This document shows, in pieces, positions 6,097 through 14,225 of a stretch of 37,432 nt of DNA. The stretch is from a virus. Position 1 is the stretch's first letter, and each line of letters begins with the position of its first letter. The translations under genes and the position numbers were made by a program. The notes under the pieces were generated by a model, which was not told the origin of the DNA, did no database searches, and saw only the letters and a program-made list of their open reading frames with translations. The DNA is taken from the IMG/VR virus record IMGVR_UViG_3300017756_000042, positions 1 through 37,432 of that record, one strand, 5' to 3'.

Positions 6097-7413
6097 ATGT
6101 TGAATATCTTTGACACCATGACGGAGTATGTTCAGAAGAACCACTTCATAGATGTTGAGGATAAAGTGCCTGTGTTCCTGTGTTCTATCGGAACGCACAT
6201 CTTCAACGGACTGAACAAGTGTGGGCTGTGCCCTCACGTACCTATTGATGACAACGAAGAAGCGTTCGCTATCGACAGTTGCATCATGCGTCATGACAAC
6301 CGACCAATCTACACACCGATGTCACACGTTGCTGATACCCGGCTTCACATTCTGATGCGGGGTATGAAGGGATCTGGTAAGTCAGTACTCATCAATCTCT
6401 TCTTAGCACCAAGCACAGGCATACTGTCCGATCCGTCAATGGCGAGTATGGGTATGGCATTTAGGACTGACATAGGTCCGAACTCGATTACCGAGGCTGG
6501 TATGTTTGGTTCGGTCAATGAAGACGGCGAGATCGTGGGCAGACCACTTGCACGTGAAATGTGTGGTGGGTTCCTCGGCTTTGAGGAATTCTCTTCCCTG
6601 ATCGACGCTGGTAAAAAAGACCACAGCATGGACATGACCAATCAACTGCTGACCTCCACTGACAACGGGCGTGTTAAGAAGGTCATGCGTAGCGGTTGGG
6701 TTGAGTATCTTACTCGATACACACTATGGGCGGGCACACAGCCGGGTCGTTTCGAGATGGAGTCAGGTCTTGACCGTCGATTCTTTATCATCGACATCGA
6801 GATGAATCCCAAGAAGGAGGCACAGTTCAAGATGGCACAGGCTAAGCAAGCCAACATGACCAATGAGGACCGTGCCCAACTTGCTGAAATGCTACTACTC
6901 ATGCGTCGATTCATCGCTGAACGTGCTATGGAAGTTATCTATGAACCACCGACTGGTGTCAAGTTTTCAGATGACTTCAACAACTGGTTGTTCCAGCCCG
7001 AGGTGCGAAGCCACGAGGCTGATTTGTTCCGACGCTTAGCGTTGGGGTACGCTGTCATGCAACCACACTACAAGGGCGGTCAAGTCCTCGAAGTACCTCT
7101 CACTGAACAACTAAGGACCATACTTGATCGTTGTCTCGCTATGCGTCGAAACGTGATGGACAGTGACCTGCGACTAATCAAAACTGCGTTTTGGAATACG
7201 CAACTTAGCCGTAGCGCACTGCTCAAGGAGGTTGCCCGCATGATTACAAACGGTGACTACCAAAGTGCTAAGCGTTGGGTCGAGGATAATCTCGTTGGCC
7301 AAGCATGGTACAGCGAGGAACGAAGCAAAGGCGGGGGTCGTGGTCGCAAGGGTGTAGCAGTCCTGATCGGCTACCCTCAAGTAGAACAAGAAATTTTAGT
7401 TACGGAGGAATAA
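6097..7413 (+). CDS. mcm: MCM-like AAA+ replicative helicase
   Basis: A 438-residue ATPase whose core follows the MCM order. Walker A is GMKGSGKS (residues 89-96). Next come a GSVNEDGEIV...PLAREM segment resembling the MCM helix-2 insert region, Walker B GFLGFEEF (158-165), a sensor-1-like WAGTQP (211-216) and LDRRF (225-229) in the place of the MCM arginine-finger motif SRFD. The C-terminal tail has a Gly/Arg-rich loop and could be a winged helix. The N-terminal domain is much shorter than in cellular MCM, with only CGLC hinting at zinc. It probably unwinds viral DNA as a hexamer. A different AAA+ family remains possible. Confidence 0.72.
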   Translation: MLNIFDTMTEYVQKNHFIDVEDKVPVFLCSIGTHIFNGLNKCGLCPHVPIDDNEEAFAIDSCIMRHDNRPIYTPMSHVADTRLHILMRGMKGSGKSVLINLFLAPSTGILSDPSMASMGMAFRTDIGPNSITEAGMFGSVNEDGEIVGRPLAREMCGGFLGFEEFSSLIDAGKKDHSMDMTNQLLTSTDNGRVKKVMRSGWVEYLTRYTLWAGTQPGRFEMESGLDRRFFIIDIEMNPKKEAQFKMAQAKQANMTNEDRAQLAEMLLLMRRFIAERAMEVIYEPPTGVKFSDDFNNWLFQPEVRSHEADLFRRLALGYAVMQPHYKGGQVLEVPLTEQLRTILDRCLAMRRNVMDSDLRLIKTAFWNTQLSRSALLKEVARMITNGDYQSAKRWVEDNLVGQAWYSEERSKGGGRGRKGVAVLIGYPQVEQEILVTEE

Positions 7414-7415
7414 AT

Positions 7416-7670
7416 ATGGGTAAAAAAACAATTATTAGATGGAAAAACTTAGCATACAAGTACCTGCTCGAAAACGGACCATGTACTGCCGAACACTTAC
7501 TAAGCGCAATTCAGCACCGCTTTATGCCTACTGGTGTACAGCAGGTGACACAACAGTTCTTGCGTGATCCTAGATTCAGGCAACAGGACACAACCAAAGG
7601 TTCGTTTCACAGCGGAGCCCACCACTACAAAGTGCTTGAATGGGTAGCAGTCGAGGGGGTGGAGGAATGA
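7416..7670 (+). CDS. Winged-helix protein, 84 aa
   Basis: The start at 7416 lies 2 nt after the helicase stop, with GGAGGAATAAAT before it. The sequence runs LAYKYLLENGPCTAEHLLSAI, then a helix ending in FLRDPRF, then a wing with SFHSG and a closing strand HYKVLEWV. This is the same plan as the protein at 10527 (EHGPCTREEVAAHL, LMSKNPQ). It probably binds DNA; a helicase-loading or regulatory role is inferred from position. The C terminus is acidic, and its stop overlaps the methyltransferase start (ATGA). Confidence 0.65.
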   Translation: MGKKTIIRWKNLAYKYLLENGPCTAEHLLSAIQHRFMPTGVQQVTQQFLRDPRFRQQDTTKGSFHSGAHHYKVLEWVAVEGVEE

Positions 7671-8560
7671 AGATTCGGAACGTGGTAGCGCCTTTTGATG
7701 GTATCTCGTGTGGCCGACTGGCTTTAGAGCGAGCAGGTATCGAGTTCGATAACTACTACTCGTCTGAGATAGACAAGTATGCCATTGAGATTGCTGATAA
7801 AAACTATCCTGACAACATACAGTTGGGTGACATTCTCAACTGGCGTGACTGGGATCTGGAAAATGTCGATTTGATTATGGGTGGATCTCCCTGTCAAGGT
7901 TTTTCCATGGCGGGCCAAAGGCTCAACTTTGATGACCCTCGTAGCCGTCTGTTCTTTGACTTTGTAGACCTTGTGAAACACTACAAGCCGAAGTATTTCT
8001 TATTGGAAAACGTAAGGATGCGAAAGGACATTCAAGATGCCATATCAACCATACTTGGAGTGCAACCTATCCTGATCAATTCAGGTCTGTTGTCAGCACA
8101 AAGCAGGGATAGATTATATTGGACAAACATTCCCAATATCACCCAGCCGAAGGACAAGGGTATCTATCTAAAGGACATCGTTGAAACGGACATAGAGGAT
8201 GTTAGAGGTGGGGACTTGCAGGAATTCTTTAGTCAAAGGGTAGGTGTACTTTCGCCAAGAGGACTGTGCCACATAGGTACAGCCGACCTGAAAGCAATAG
8301 AGTCTTTGAAAAGAGTGTACCACATTGACGGCAAAAGCCCAACACTTACCACGAGTATGGGTGGGCACCGGGAAGCCAAGGTAGCAACAAGTGAAACAGC
8401 GTGGCGAAAACTCACACCACTGGAGTGCGAGCGACTACAAACTCTTCCTGATAACTACACAGAAGGAGTAAGTAACACACGTAGATACAAGGCCATTGGT
8501 AACGGCTGGACTATTGATGTAATATCCCATATCCTCAAGCATATGGAGGTGAGTGAATGA
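7667..8560 (+). CDS. dcm: DNA C5-cytosine methyltransferase
   Basis: A 297-residue enzyme of the Dcm family. Motif I is FDGISCGRLALERAGI (residues 10-25), the catalytic loop GGSPCQGFS has Cys76, ENV is at 114-116 and QSRDRLYW forms motif VIII. A short target-recognition segment follows, then motifs IX and X (RKLTPLECERLQ, then KAIGNGW). All catalytic elements are present, so it should transfer methyl groups from AdoMet to cytosine in duplex DNA. The start at 7667 uses the ATGA overlap. No restriction endonuclease lies next to it, which fits an orphan viral modification enzyme. Confidence 0.92.
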   Translation: MKIRNVVAPFDGISCGRLALERAGIEFDNYYSSEIDKYAIEIADKNYPDNIQLGDILNWRDWDLENVDLIMGGSPCQGFSMAGQRLNFDDPRSRLFFDFVDLVKHYKPKYFLLENVRMRKDIQDAISTILGVQPILINSGLLSAQSRDRLYWTNIPNITQPKDKGIYLKDIVETDIEDVRGGDLQEFFSQRVGVLSPRGLCHIGTADLKAIESLKRVYHIDGKSPTLTTSMGGHREAKVATSETAWRKLTPLECERLQTLPDNYTEGVSNTRRYKAIGNGWTIDVISHILKHMEVSE

Positions 8561-9096
8561 AGTGCCCCATCTGTGAATCTCCAGATCGACGCAACTTTGA
8601 GATGCTGTTGCACACCAACAAGGTGACACCTACGTTTTTGGAAACTAAACATAACTGGCCACGTGGATCTGTGATTACCCACATAGACGAGCATTTGTCC
8701 TATGATCCGATTGAGGCACAGCAAATGGAACGAATGCGACAGGAGTCAATCAGTACGCTCGGCGTGGCTGAGGATCTGGTACAGCGACTTGTGTCATGGG
8801 TAGATGAACTCGAGTATCGTAAGGAATCTGAGGGCTTAACGTCTGAATGGATTGCTGACGCAACAAAGTTGCTCTCGCAAGGTCAAGGGTTCTTGAAGTT
8901 GATAGGCCAGTTGAAGAAGGAGATTGGTGTTGATAGTCAATTGTTACTCGCTGATCGAAAGGTCGATGCGGTCATGGGCATCCTTGTGGAAGTCCTACAA
9001 ACCGAACCAACTTACCTTGATCAAATCCAACTACGCCTTGCTTCTCTTCAAGCACCTTCCCACGTTATTGACGGTGATTTTGAGGTGATTGAGTGA
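8557..9096 (+). CDS. HTH/zinc protein resembling terminase small subunit
   Basis: The 179-residue protein opens with CPICESPDR (Cys3, Cys6) followed by a helix-turn-helix (about residues 15-47, ending HIDEHL). This is the pattern of phage proteins with an N-terminal CxxC and HTH that are often placed as terminase small subunits or regulators. A long helical region follows (70-130, LLSQGQGFLKLIGQLKKEIG). The terminase large subunit is not in the window, so the packaging role is a family-based guess. It overlaps its neighbours on both sides (ATGA and GTGA). Confidence 0.55.
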   Translation: MKCPICESPDRRNFEMLLHTNKVTPTFLETKHNWPRGSVITHIDEHLSYDPIEAQQMERMRQESISTLGVAEDLVQRLVSWVDELEYRKESEGLTSEWIADATKLLSQGQGFLKLIGQLKKEIGVDSQLLLADRKVDAVMGILVEVLQTEPTYLDQIQLRLASLQAPSHVIDGDFEVIE

Positions 9097-9302
9097 ACGT
9101 AGCAACGATGGCATATGAGATGTTTAAGCAGGGGCTGAGGCTCTACATAAATGCCGAAAGGAACACTTATGAGTGGTATCTTGGTCATTACAAAGTCACG
9201 ACAAAATCTTTGCGTGAGGCGTGGGGCATCAACGCTTATCAACTGGCGCAGTTCTATGATTGGTTGCTGACAAATGAAACGGAGTTGATTACATGGGTGT
9301 GA
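9093..9302 (+). CDS. Hypothetical 69-aa protein, GTG start
   Basis: The frame begins at GTG 9093 in a GTGA overlap with the upstream stop; ATG 9108 is an alternative. It is helical and aromatic-rich (MFKQGLRLYI, WYLGHYKV), with a possible HTH in residues 35-62 (TTKSLREAWGINAYQLAQFY). It ends overlapping the gene at 9293 by 10 nt. No family is recognised. Confidence 0.55.
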   Translation: MNVATMAYEMFKQGLRLYINAERNTYEWYLGHYKVTTKSLREAWGINAYQLAQFYDWLLTNETELITWV

Positions 9303-9949
9303 TTATTTTTACTGGTGACGATACCAAATACAAGACGGGCAACTACGTGACAATGTACGGTCGAATGACTATGACTCCGACTGCGCCCGATACTACCTAT
9401 ATTCTCCACACTGACAAGTTCACGAGCAACGACATCTCTTACTGGCACCACTTGGTTTCTTATCGGCTTATCGTTGTATGCGATACGCCACCTAAAGTCA
9501 GTGATGATATAGACAATGTGATTATCGATCAGGCTCTCCGGGTTAGCAAGCCTAACTACTCCAGATCAATACGTGCTGGCTTATGCTGGGCTGATCGTGA
9601 TCGAGCCCATCGAATGCTCACTACTGTCCCTTTGGCATTAGCCAACTCCTTTGTCAAGGCCAACAACAATGATATGCGCCTTGGCCGACTACTTGCTAAG
9701 TGCAAGTATGTCCTTCCTGAATCCTATTCCTATGCCGTTATTGCATACGGCTTGAGCCCAGTGCGAAATTTCGTTTGGCCTAGCAAGGCTAAGCGAAGCA
9801 GTCTTATACTGCCGACTGGTATTAGACAAACAGACAGGTACATGGACATCATCGTCACTGGCGATGTAGTGTCCAACAACCTACGGGACATTGGGCAACT
9901 ACCCGATGGCCTACCAAAACGAAAAAAGGATGTGACAACATGGATATGA
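9293..9949 (+). CDS. Unknown 218-aa protein
   Basis: The protein begins with a strand-rich region (MGVIIFTGDD) that includes LIVVCDTPPKVSDD at about 60-73, a strand-loop like a P-loop-less Rossmann domain. Two helical segments follow (AHRMLTTVPLALAN, RLGRLLAKCKYVLP). The arrangement vaguely resembles clamp-loader delta or T4 gp62-type partners, and it sits four genes upstream of the RFC small subunit, but the similarity is too weak to assign. It overlaps the GGCT-fold gene by 10 nt. Confidence 0.6.
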   Translation: MGVIIFTGDDTKYKTGNYVTMYGRMTMTPTAPDTTYILHTDKFTSNDISYWHHLVSYRLIVVCDTPPKVSDDIDNVIIDQALRVSKPNYSRSIRAGLCWADRDRAHRMLTTVPLALANSFVKANNNDMRLGRLLAKCKYVLPESYSYAVIAYGLSPVRNFVWPSKAKRSSLILPTGIRQTDRYMDIIVTGDVVSNNLRDIGQLPDGLPKRKKDVTTWI

Positions 9950-10320
9950 AAACAGATAGAACAAGGGTGTTCGTTTATGGAACACTAAAACAAGGACAAG
10001 CAAACCACAGCAGATTGCTAAGGCATAATGCCGAGTTTGTAGATTACGCAAAGACTGATGAAGGCTGGGCCCTAATCGATCTTGGCCCTTTCCCGGCTAT
10101 GATTAGGGATGACAATTACGTCTATGGTGAGGTATGGGAAGTAGATATGAAAGCATTACCTGATCTGGATAGACTTGAGGGTGCCCCAGTTCTCTACCGA
10201 CGCTACAAAATCCCAATGAATTATCTCAACACTAGTGACGAGGATAGCGCATGGGTGTACGTTCTCGCTCAACGTGGTGGGCCGTACACACCCGAACAAA
10301 AGATGGGGGTATGGCCTTGA
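9940..10320 (+). CDS. Gamma-glutamylcyclotransferase-fold (AIG2-like) protein
   Basis: The 126-residue protein has the family signature FVYGTLKQGQANHSRLL at residues 11-27 and the catalytic-Glu segment DLDRLEGAP near 76-84, followed by YRRYKIPM. This is the GGCT/AIG2-like fold that cyclises gamma-glutamyl amines or dipeptides. In phages such genes are recurrent but their substrate is unknown. ATG 9946 is an alternative start. It lies among replication genes with a 10-nt overlap on the left and overlaps a small membrane protein on the right. Confidence 0.85.
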   Translation: MDMKTDRTRVFVYGTLKQGQANHSRLLRHNAEFVDYAKTDEGWALIDLGPFPAMIRDDNYVYGEVWEVDMKALPDLDRLEGAPVLYRRYKIPMNYLNTSDEDSAWVYVLAQRGGPYTPEQKMGVWP

Positions 10321-10493
10321 TTGGTTGGTTCGTTTTATTCTGGTTTGTTTTTATACAACTACCGCTAGCCTACTACGAAGTATCTGAGTACTACCCCGAA
10401 ACACATTCGGCTCCTATTTATGCTAGGGTTACTGATGATAAGACAGGCGAGTACATGGTAAAGGCATCTATGTTCTTGAGCATGGATGAATGA
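10311..10493 (+). CDS. Small single-pass membrane protein, 60 aa
   Basis: ATG 10311 overlaps the preceding stop; the longer in-frame start at 10251 lies inside that gene. Residues 2-22 (ALIGWFVLFWFVFIQLPLAY) are hydrophobic and aromatic and should span or anchor in the membrane. The remaining 38 residues are polar. It could be a host-membrane or lysis-related peptide, but no family is recognised. Confidence 0.55.
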   Translation: MALIGWFVLFWFVFIQLPLAYYEVSEYYPETHSAPIYARVTDDKTGEYMVKASMFLSMDE

Positions 10494-10497
10494 GTAT

Positions 10498-10506
10498 CTT
10501 ATAAGG
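10498..10506 (+). promoter_or_regulatory. TATA box for the 10527 gene
   Basis: CTTATAAGG at 10498-10506 lies about 25 nt from ATG 10527. No ribosome binding site is visible between, so the transcript is probably leaderless. Confidence 0.55.
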
Positions 10507-10526
10507 ATAGGGCATATGTCTTATCA

Positions 10527-10934
10527 ATGAGTCGTAATAATAACAACAAGCGCAAGCGACGAGCCATCGTTGAGATCCTCTTCGAGCATGGCCCTTGCAC
10601 TCGTGAAGAAGTAGCGGCTCATCTTAGCAATAGGCGTGGTGTTCGACACGTGCCTTCGCCAAATAGTATCTCGGCACTGATGTCTAAGAACCCACAAACA
10701 ATTATTGTTGGAAAGCAAAAGGTTGAGTCCACAAATGGCGAGAAGTCTTTTCATATGTTATTCGATGTTGATCGGGAAGTAATCAAGGAGATTAGTGATT
10801 TGATACATACTCGCCCTATCTCGATCATGACTCCGAAGGAAAAGAAACTCGCTGTTCAATGTAAGTCCTGTGGATGTACACGCATTATGCCAGATCAGGC
10901 TACTAAATGTCTGACGTGCCAACGTAAATCGTAG
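10527..10934 (+). CDS. Winged-helix protein with C-terminal zinc ribbon, 135 aa
   Basis: A basic N terminus (NNNNKRKRR) leads into a winged helix: AIVEILFEHGPCTREEVAAHL, a recognition helix SPNSISALMSKNP, then a wing and closing strand SFHMLFDVD (about residues 10-95). The C terminus carries CKSCGC and CLTC (about 110-131), a zinc ribbon. It has its own TATA box and stands alone before the RFC gene. A viral transcription factor is the most natural reading, perhaps acting on the compact promoters of this block. Confidence 0.7.
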   Translation: MSRNNNNKRKRRAIVEILFEHGPCTREEVAAHLSNRRGVRHVPSPNSISALMSKNPQTIIVGKQKVESTNGEKSFHMLFDVDREVIKEISDLIHTRPISIMTPKEKKLAVQCKSCGCTRIMPDQATKCLTCQRKS

Positions 10935-10937
10935 GCG

Positions 10938-10948
10938 TTATATACTGG
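10938..10948 (+). promoter_or_regulatory. TATA box for the RFC small subunit gene
   Basis: TTATATACTGG at 10938-10948 is centred about 26 nt before ATG 10967, which favours that start over GTG 10952 and implies a leaderless transcript. Confidence 0.6.
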
Positions 10949-10966
10949 TGTGTGTTATTTTATTGT

Positions 10967-11872
10967 ATGCGTGAAGTATGGGCAGTAAAATACAGACCTA
11001 ACGACCTAACCGAGTTTGTTGGACAGGACTCTATGCGTGATGAGTTCCAACAAATTATTGATGGCAAAGCAAAACCACAGCACTATATCTTCTATTCTCC
11101 CGAGCCGGGAACTGGGAAGACCAGTCTCGCTCACATCTTAGCAAAGAAGTTGGGTTATGTTATTCATCAATACAATGCATCGAGCAAGCATCAGCGAGGT
11201 ATCGAGTTCGTTGAGCAAGACCTTGCGCCTAAGACAAGGCTTGGTCAGTATGAAACCTTCTTCTTCTTAGACGAAGCGGATCAACTGACACCTGCCGCAC
11301 AATCAGCACTCAAGGGTGTCATCGAAGGGGCGCAGGGCTACTTCATCTTGACCTGCAACGACCTAAGCAAAGTCAGCCGATGGCTACAATCCCGGTGCCA
11401 AGTTCGAGTATTCCAACCGCTTGACACCGAGGATGTACTTGTACGACTCCGTGCTGTAGCCAATGCTGAGAACGTGTCCATCGCTGATAGCGGATTGGCA
11501 CTGATCGCTAAGGCGCATGAAGGTGATCTTCGCAACTCAATCAACGCACTACAAGCATACCACACAATGCCCGAAGGCTCAAAGAATAAATTCCTGCTGG
11601 GCTTGGACAAACCTGATCTGGATGCTAAGCGTTTTCTCACTCTATGTATGCGTGAGAAGCAGGTAGAGGATGCAGTCAACATGATACATCCTAATCCCAA
11701 CCTACGTCGAATGATTGATTCAATCTTTGAGTACGGTATCAACTCCCCCGCTAAGGCTGAAAACAAGTTAAAGTTAGTAGAGTCTGCAACACAAGCGCAA
11801 CGTGACCTGATCGATGGTGTCGAGGATCACTATGTTGCTTGGGACTTTTGCAGGCGACTGGCGAAGGCTTGA
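10967..11872 (+). CDS. rfcS: Replication factor C small subunit (clamp loader)
   Basis: The 301-residue protein begins with the RFC-box-like VWAVKYRPNDLTEFVGQ. It has Walker A PEPGTGKTS (residues 45-53), Walker B FFFLDEAD (98-105), sensor 1 TCND (129-132) and the SRC arginine-finger motif (142-144), then a helical collar domain. All catalytic residues of an archaeal RFC small subunit are present. It should load the PCNA-like clamp encoded at 14222. No RFC large subunit is seen, so the virus may form a homomeric loader or borrow the host large subunit. ATG 10967 is preferred because the TATA box is 26 nt upstream. Confidence 0.93.
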   Translation: MREVWAVKYRPNDLTEFVGQDSMRDEFQQIIDGKAKPQHYIFYSPEPGTGKTSLAHILAKKLGYVIHQYNASSKHQRGIEFVEQDLAPKTRLGQYETFFFLDEADQLTPAAQSALKGVIEGAQGYFILTCNDLSKVSRWLQSRCQVRVFQPLDTEDVLVRLRAVANAENVSIADSGLALIAKAHEGDLRNSINALQAYHTMPEGSKNKFLLGLDKPDLDAKRFLTLCMREKQVEDAVNMIHPNPNLRRMIDSIFEYGINSPAKAENKLKLVESATQAQRDLIDGVEDHYVAWDFCRRLAKA

Positions 11873-11880
11873 TATACTGG
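11869..11880 (+). promoter_or_regulatory. TATA box for the ssDNA-binding/clamp operon
   Basis: TTGATATACTGG at 11869-11880 is centred about 24 nt before ATG 11897; AAGGGGTGA lies between. The TATA box overlaps the last codon and stop of the RFC gene. Confidence 0.6.
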
Positions 11881-11896
11881 AAGGGGTGAATGTTAA

Positions 11897-13117
11897 ATGG
11901 AGGCAAAAAATATGCAAGTTAATCAGATGATTGAACGAATAAGCAAGAATATCGGATGCAATGAGGACACCCTACGTTCTCGAATGGACAGTGTACTGTC
12001 CGAACACAAGGGTGTTTGGTTGGATGCGGGAAAGACAGACGAGGACTGTCAGGTAAACGCACTACGAATCGCAGGTCGCCAGATCAAAAGCGAGGGTGAA
12101 AAGTTGAAGCGCAGTGGAGCAACTCTCTTCGAGGGTATGTTCGTCAGCGTTCCACGTTACAAAGACTGGGCTGAGTTGGCTTACAAGAAGGCCGCTACTA
12201 CTATTCTTGGTGGCAATCCTACTGTGGTCGAGGCTCTCATTGAGCAAGGCAACATCACTCTCTATGAGGACAACAACGACGGTACGTTCACAAAGAAGTA
12301 CAACCCCTCACTTTACCAGCGTGTTGAGTTTGAGGAAGGTATGGAAGAGAGCGAACTACAAAGTCTGCCAAAGAACACCTATGACGCAGGTAATGGAATA
12401 CACTTCCATTTGATCTGGGACAAGACAAACTTGACCTTCCCGTCTGGTGATAACAACTTCAAGTATGGTGCGCCACGCCCTCTCTCCGAGAAGGATCGTT
12501 CCTGTTACTTCTTGGGTCGCAAGGCTGGCACTTCTGATGAAGTCAAGTTGTGGTCCTTCCGTTTCAACGGTGCGCTTGCTGAGCAACAACCACCTGCGTT
12601 TGTCGCAGGTAGTATTGCTATGCGCCCTGCCCGTAACGGTGAGGTAGCATACGGCAAGGCCGGGCTCTCTACCTTCAACCATGACGATTCAGTACAGTCC
12701 ATCTTCCCCGATGCGCCTGATGCTCTCGTCGCAGGTCTTGACCAGTTCGCTACTCTTGAGGGCGGGCTACAAGACATTGAAGCATACGTTGGCACACTCG
12801 ATGACAAGCAACGATGGGATGCGCTCAGCGCAGTCATCTGTGAGGCTGTTCACATCGACCCACGTGACAACGGTGGTTTCATTATCACTGTCGGTGATCT
12901 GGACATCATGAGTACTGCGGGAACCGTAGACATCTACGTTCCACATACCCAGTCGAGTCTTGTTGATTTCTCAGTAGGCTCTACACTCATGGTAGTCGGT
13001 TCACCCTACATCAGCCGAGATGGTGAAGGCAAATTGGCCGTCACTGGTTGGTGGTGTGCTGAGTCACTCTCAGCATCCACCCCATCTGAGTCTGATTCCG
13101 AAGGAGGTTGGGACTGA
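11897..13117 (+). CDS. Probable RPA-like single-stranded DNA-binding protein
   Basis: A 406-residue protein. Residues about 60-270 are rich in strands with many Phe/Tyr/Trp, and 310-395 look like a second beta-barrel (FIITVGDLDI, LMVVGSPYI). The last ten residues are acidic and end SDSEGGWD, like the partner-binding tail of SSB proteins. It is cotranscribed with a RecA-like ATPase, clamp and polymerase. Domain assignment is by pattern and context only. ATG 11912 is an alternative start. Its stop overlaps the next start (TGATG). Confidence 0.55.
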   Translation: MEAKNMQVNQMIERISKNIGCNEDTLRSRMDSVLSEHKGVWLDAGKTDEDCQVNALRIAGRQIKSEGEKLKRSGATLFEGMFVSVPRYKDWAELAYKKAATTILGGNPTVVEALIEQGNITLYEDNNDGTFTKKYNPSLYQRVEFEEGMEESELQSLPKNTYDAGNGIHFHLIWDKTNLTFPSGDNNFKYGAPRPLSEKDRSCYFLGRKAGTSDEVKLWSFRFNGALAEQQPPAFVAGSIAMRPARNGEVAYGKAGLSTFNHDDSVQSIFPDAPDALVAGLDQFATLEGGLQDIEAYVGTLDDKQRWDALSAVICEAVHIDPRDNGGFIITVGDLDIMSTAGTVDIYVPHTQSSLVDFSVGSTLMVVGSPYISRDGEGKLAVTGWWCAESLSASTPSESDSEGGWD

Positions 13118-14049
13118 TGGCTTGGGCTAAGCAAGAACAGAAGGTCGAGGTTGCCAAGAAACCTACATTCGGTGTCGAACACTATCGAAACCTGTTTTCG
13201 ATGAAGCGTGAGAACCTTGCACCAATCCGTATGGCGTTGGTCGGTAAAGAAAATACTGCCAAGACTGGGCTTGCTTGTGACATCGCTCTCAAGCACACAG
13301 ACAAAGACGTAGTAGTTATCGACTGTGACAACAGCGCACAGAACACTGTTGATTACTTGGTATCATCTGGAGTAGATGGTGCCGAGCGAATCCGGGTTAT
13401 CCCCATCATTGATGAGTTGGATGATGCTATGTGGAACGATGACAACACAACCAACTGGCCTGCTGTCGTCGCTAAGATTGAATGGTTTGCATCCTTCTTG
13501 GCTGAGGAAAAAGACCAGATCGGTGCCGTCGTTTTCGATGGCGGTTCTACTTTCATGAAGTGGTGTGAGTTTGTCATGACTGACCGACTCGTTAGCCGAG
13601 GCATCATTAACGACCAAAGCGACAACTTCAATCAGAAAGAATGGCGTGAGCGCAACAGCATCTTCCGAGGTGTTCTTGATCGACTTACTGCCCTACCGAT
13701 CCCCTATGTGTTCTTTACCTTCCACTTGAAGGACGAGCAACAGTACGTGGACAATGGATCTGGTCAAAAGGTTCTGATGAAGGTCGGTAGCAAAGTCGAT
13801 TGGGTCAAGGGTACTCAGCGATTCGTCAGCCAACAGGTGTGGCTCACACGCTACACTAAGAAGGGTGATCGAGCCGCAGGTGTCGAGGCCGACAAGTCTC
13901 TCAAAGATGGACAGTTCGTTATTCGAGCGAGCATCGAAGAGATGAAAGGTCGCAACATGGAACACTTGGGCAACACTTACGATGTCCTCTCAGTCAACAG
14001 CGACGACATTTCATGGCAAGGTCTACCAATCTCATGGGGTGATGAATGA
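13117..14049 (+). CDS. RecA/Sak4-like recombination ATPase
   Basis: A 310-residue RecA-fold NTPase with an unusual Walker A (GKENTAKTG, residues 43-51), VVVIDCDNS as the strand after helix 1, and Walker B IGAVVFDGG (135-143). FFTFHLKDEQ lies near 200. The layout fits single-domain phage RecA-like proteins (Sak4 or RadA-derived AAA_24 type) that help anneal or pair single strands. Its place next to the putative SSB fits that. The start at 13117 follows AAGGAGG; a TTG at 13108 is the alternative. Confidence 0.75.
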   Translation: MAWAKQEQKVEVAKKPTFGVEHYRNLFSMKRENLAPIRMALVGKENTAKTGLACDIALKHTDKDVVVIDCDNSAQNTVDYLVSSGVDGAERIRVIPIIDELDDAMWNDDNTTNWPAVVAKIEWFASFLAEEKDQIGAVVFDGGSTFMKWCEFVMTDRLVSRGIINDQSDNFNQKEWRERNSIFRGVLDRLTALPIPYVFFTFHLKDEQQYVDNGSGQKVLMKVGSKVDWVKGTQRFVSQQVWLTRYTKKGDRAAGVEADKSLKDGQFVIRASIEEMKGRNMEHLGNTYDVLSVNSDDISWQGLPISWGDE

Positions 14050-14225
14050 TGCATCGGGCGGAAATCGAACGCTTGAGCAAGCGTGTTACTGAATTAGAGC
14101 GCAGTCTTGATGATTTGTACATTATCATCAACGCTCTCGAAGGTAACAGTGATTTGATTTACCAGATCACTCAGTATATCGCACGTCGAGATGGTGTTTC
14201 TGAATCGGAGGTTGCTTTCAGATGA
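14046..14225 (+). CDS. Small coiled-coil protein, 59 aa
   Basis: ATG 14046 overlaps the RecA-like stop (ATGATG) and the frame ends at 14223-14225, overlapping the clamp start at 14222. The peptide is a charged amphipathic helix (IERLSKRVTELERSLDDLYIIINAL) plus a short helical tail. It is likely a dimerising helper within the recombination-replication operon. No family is recognised. Confidence 0.6.
   Translation: MMHRAEIERLSKRVTELERSLDDLYIIINALEGNSDLIYQITQYIARRDGVSESEVAFR

Noticed and set aside
7640-7667. Longer N terminus of the Dcm protein from 7640
   Set aside because: The extra residues lie inside the winged-helix gene, and ATG 7667 has the ATGA overlap and directly precedes motif I.
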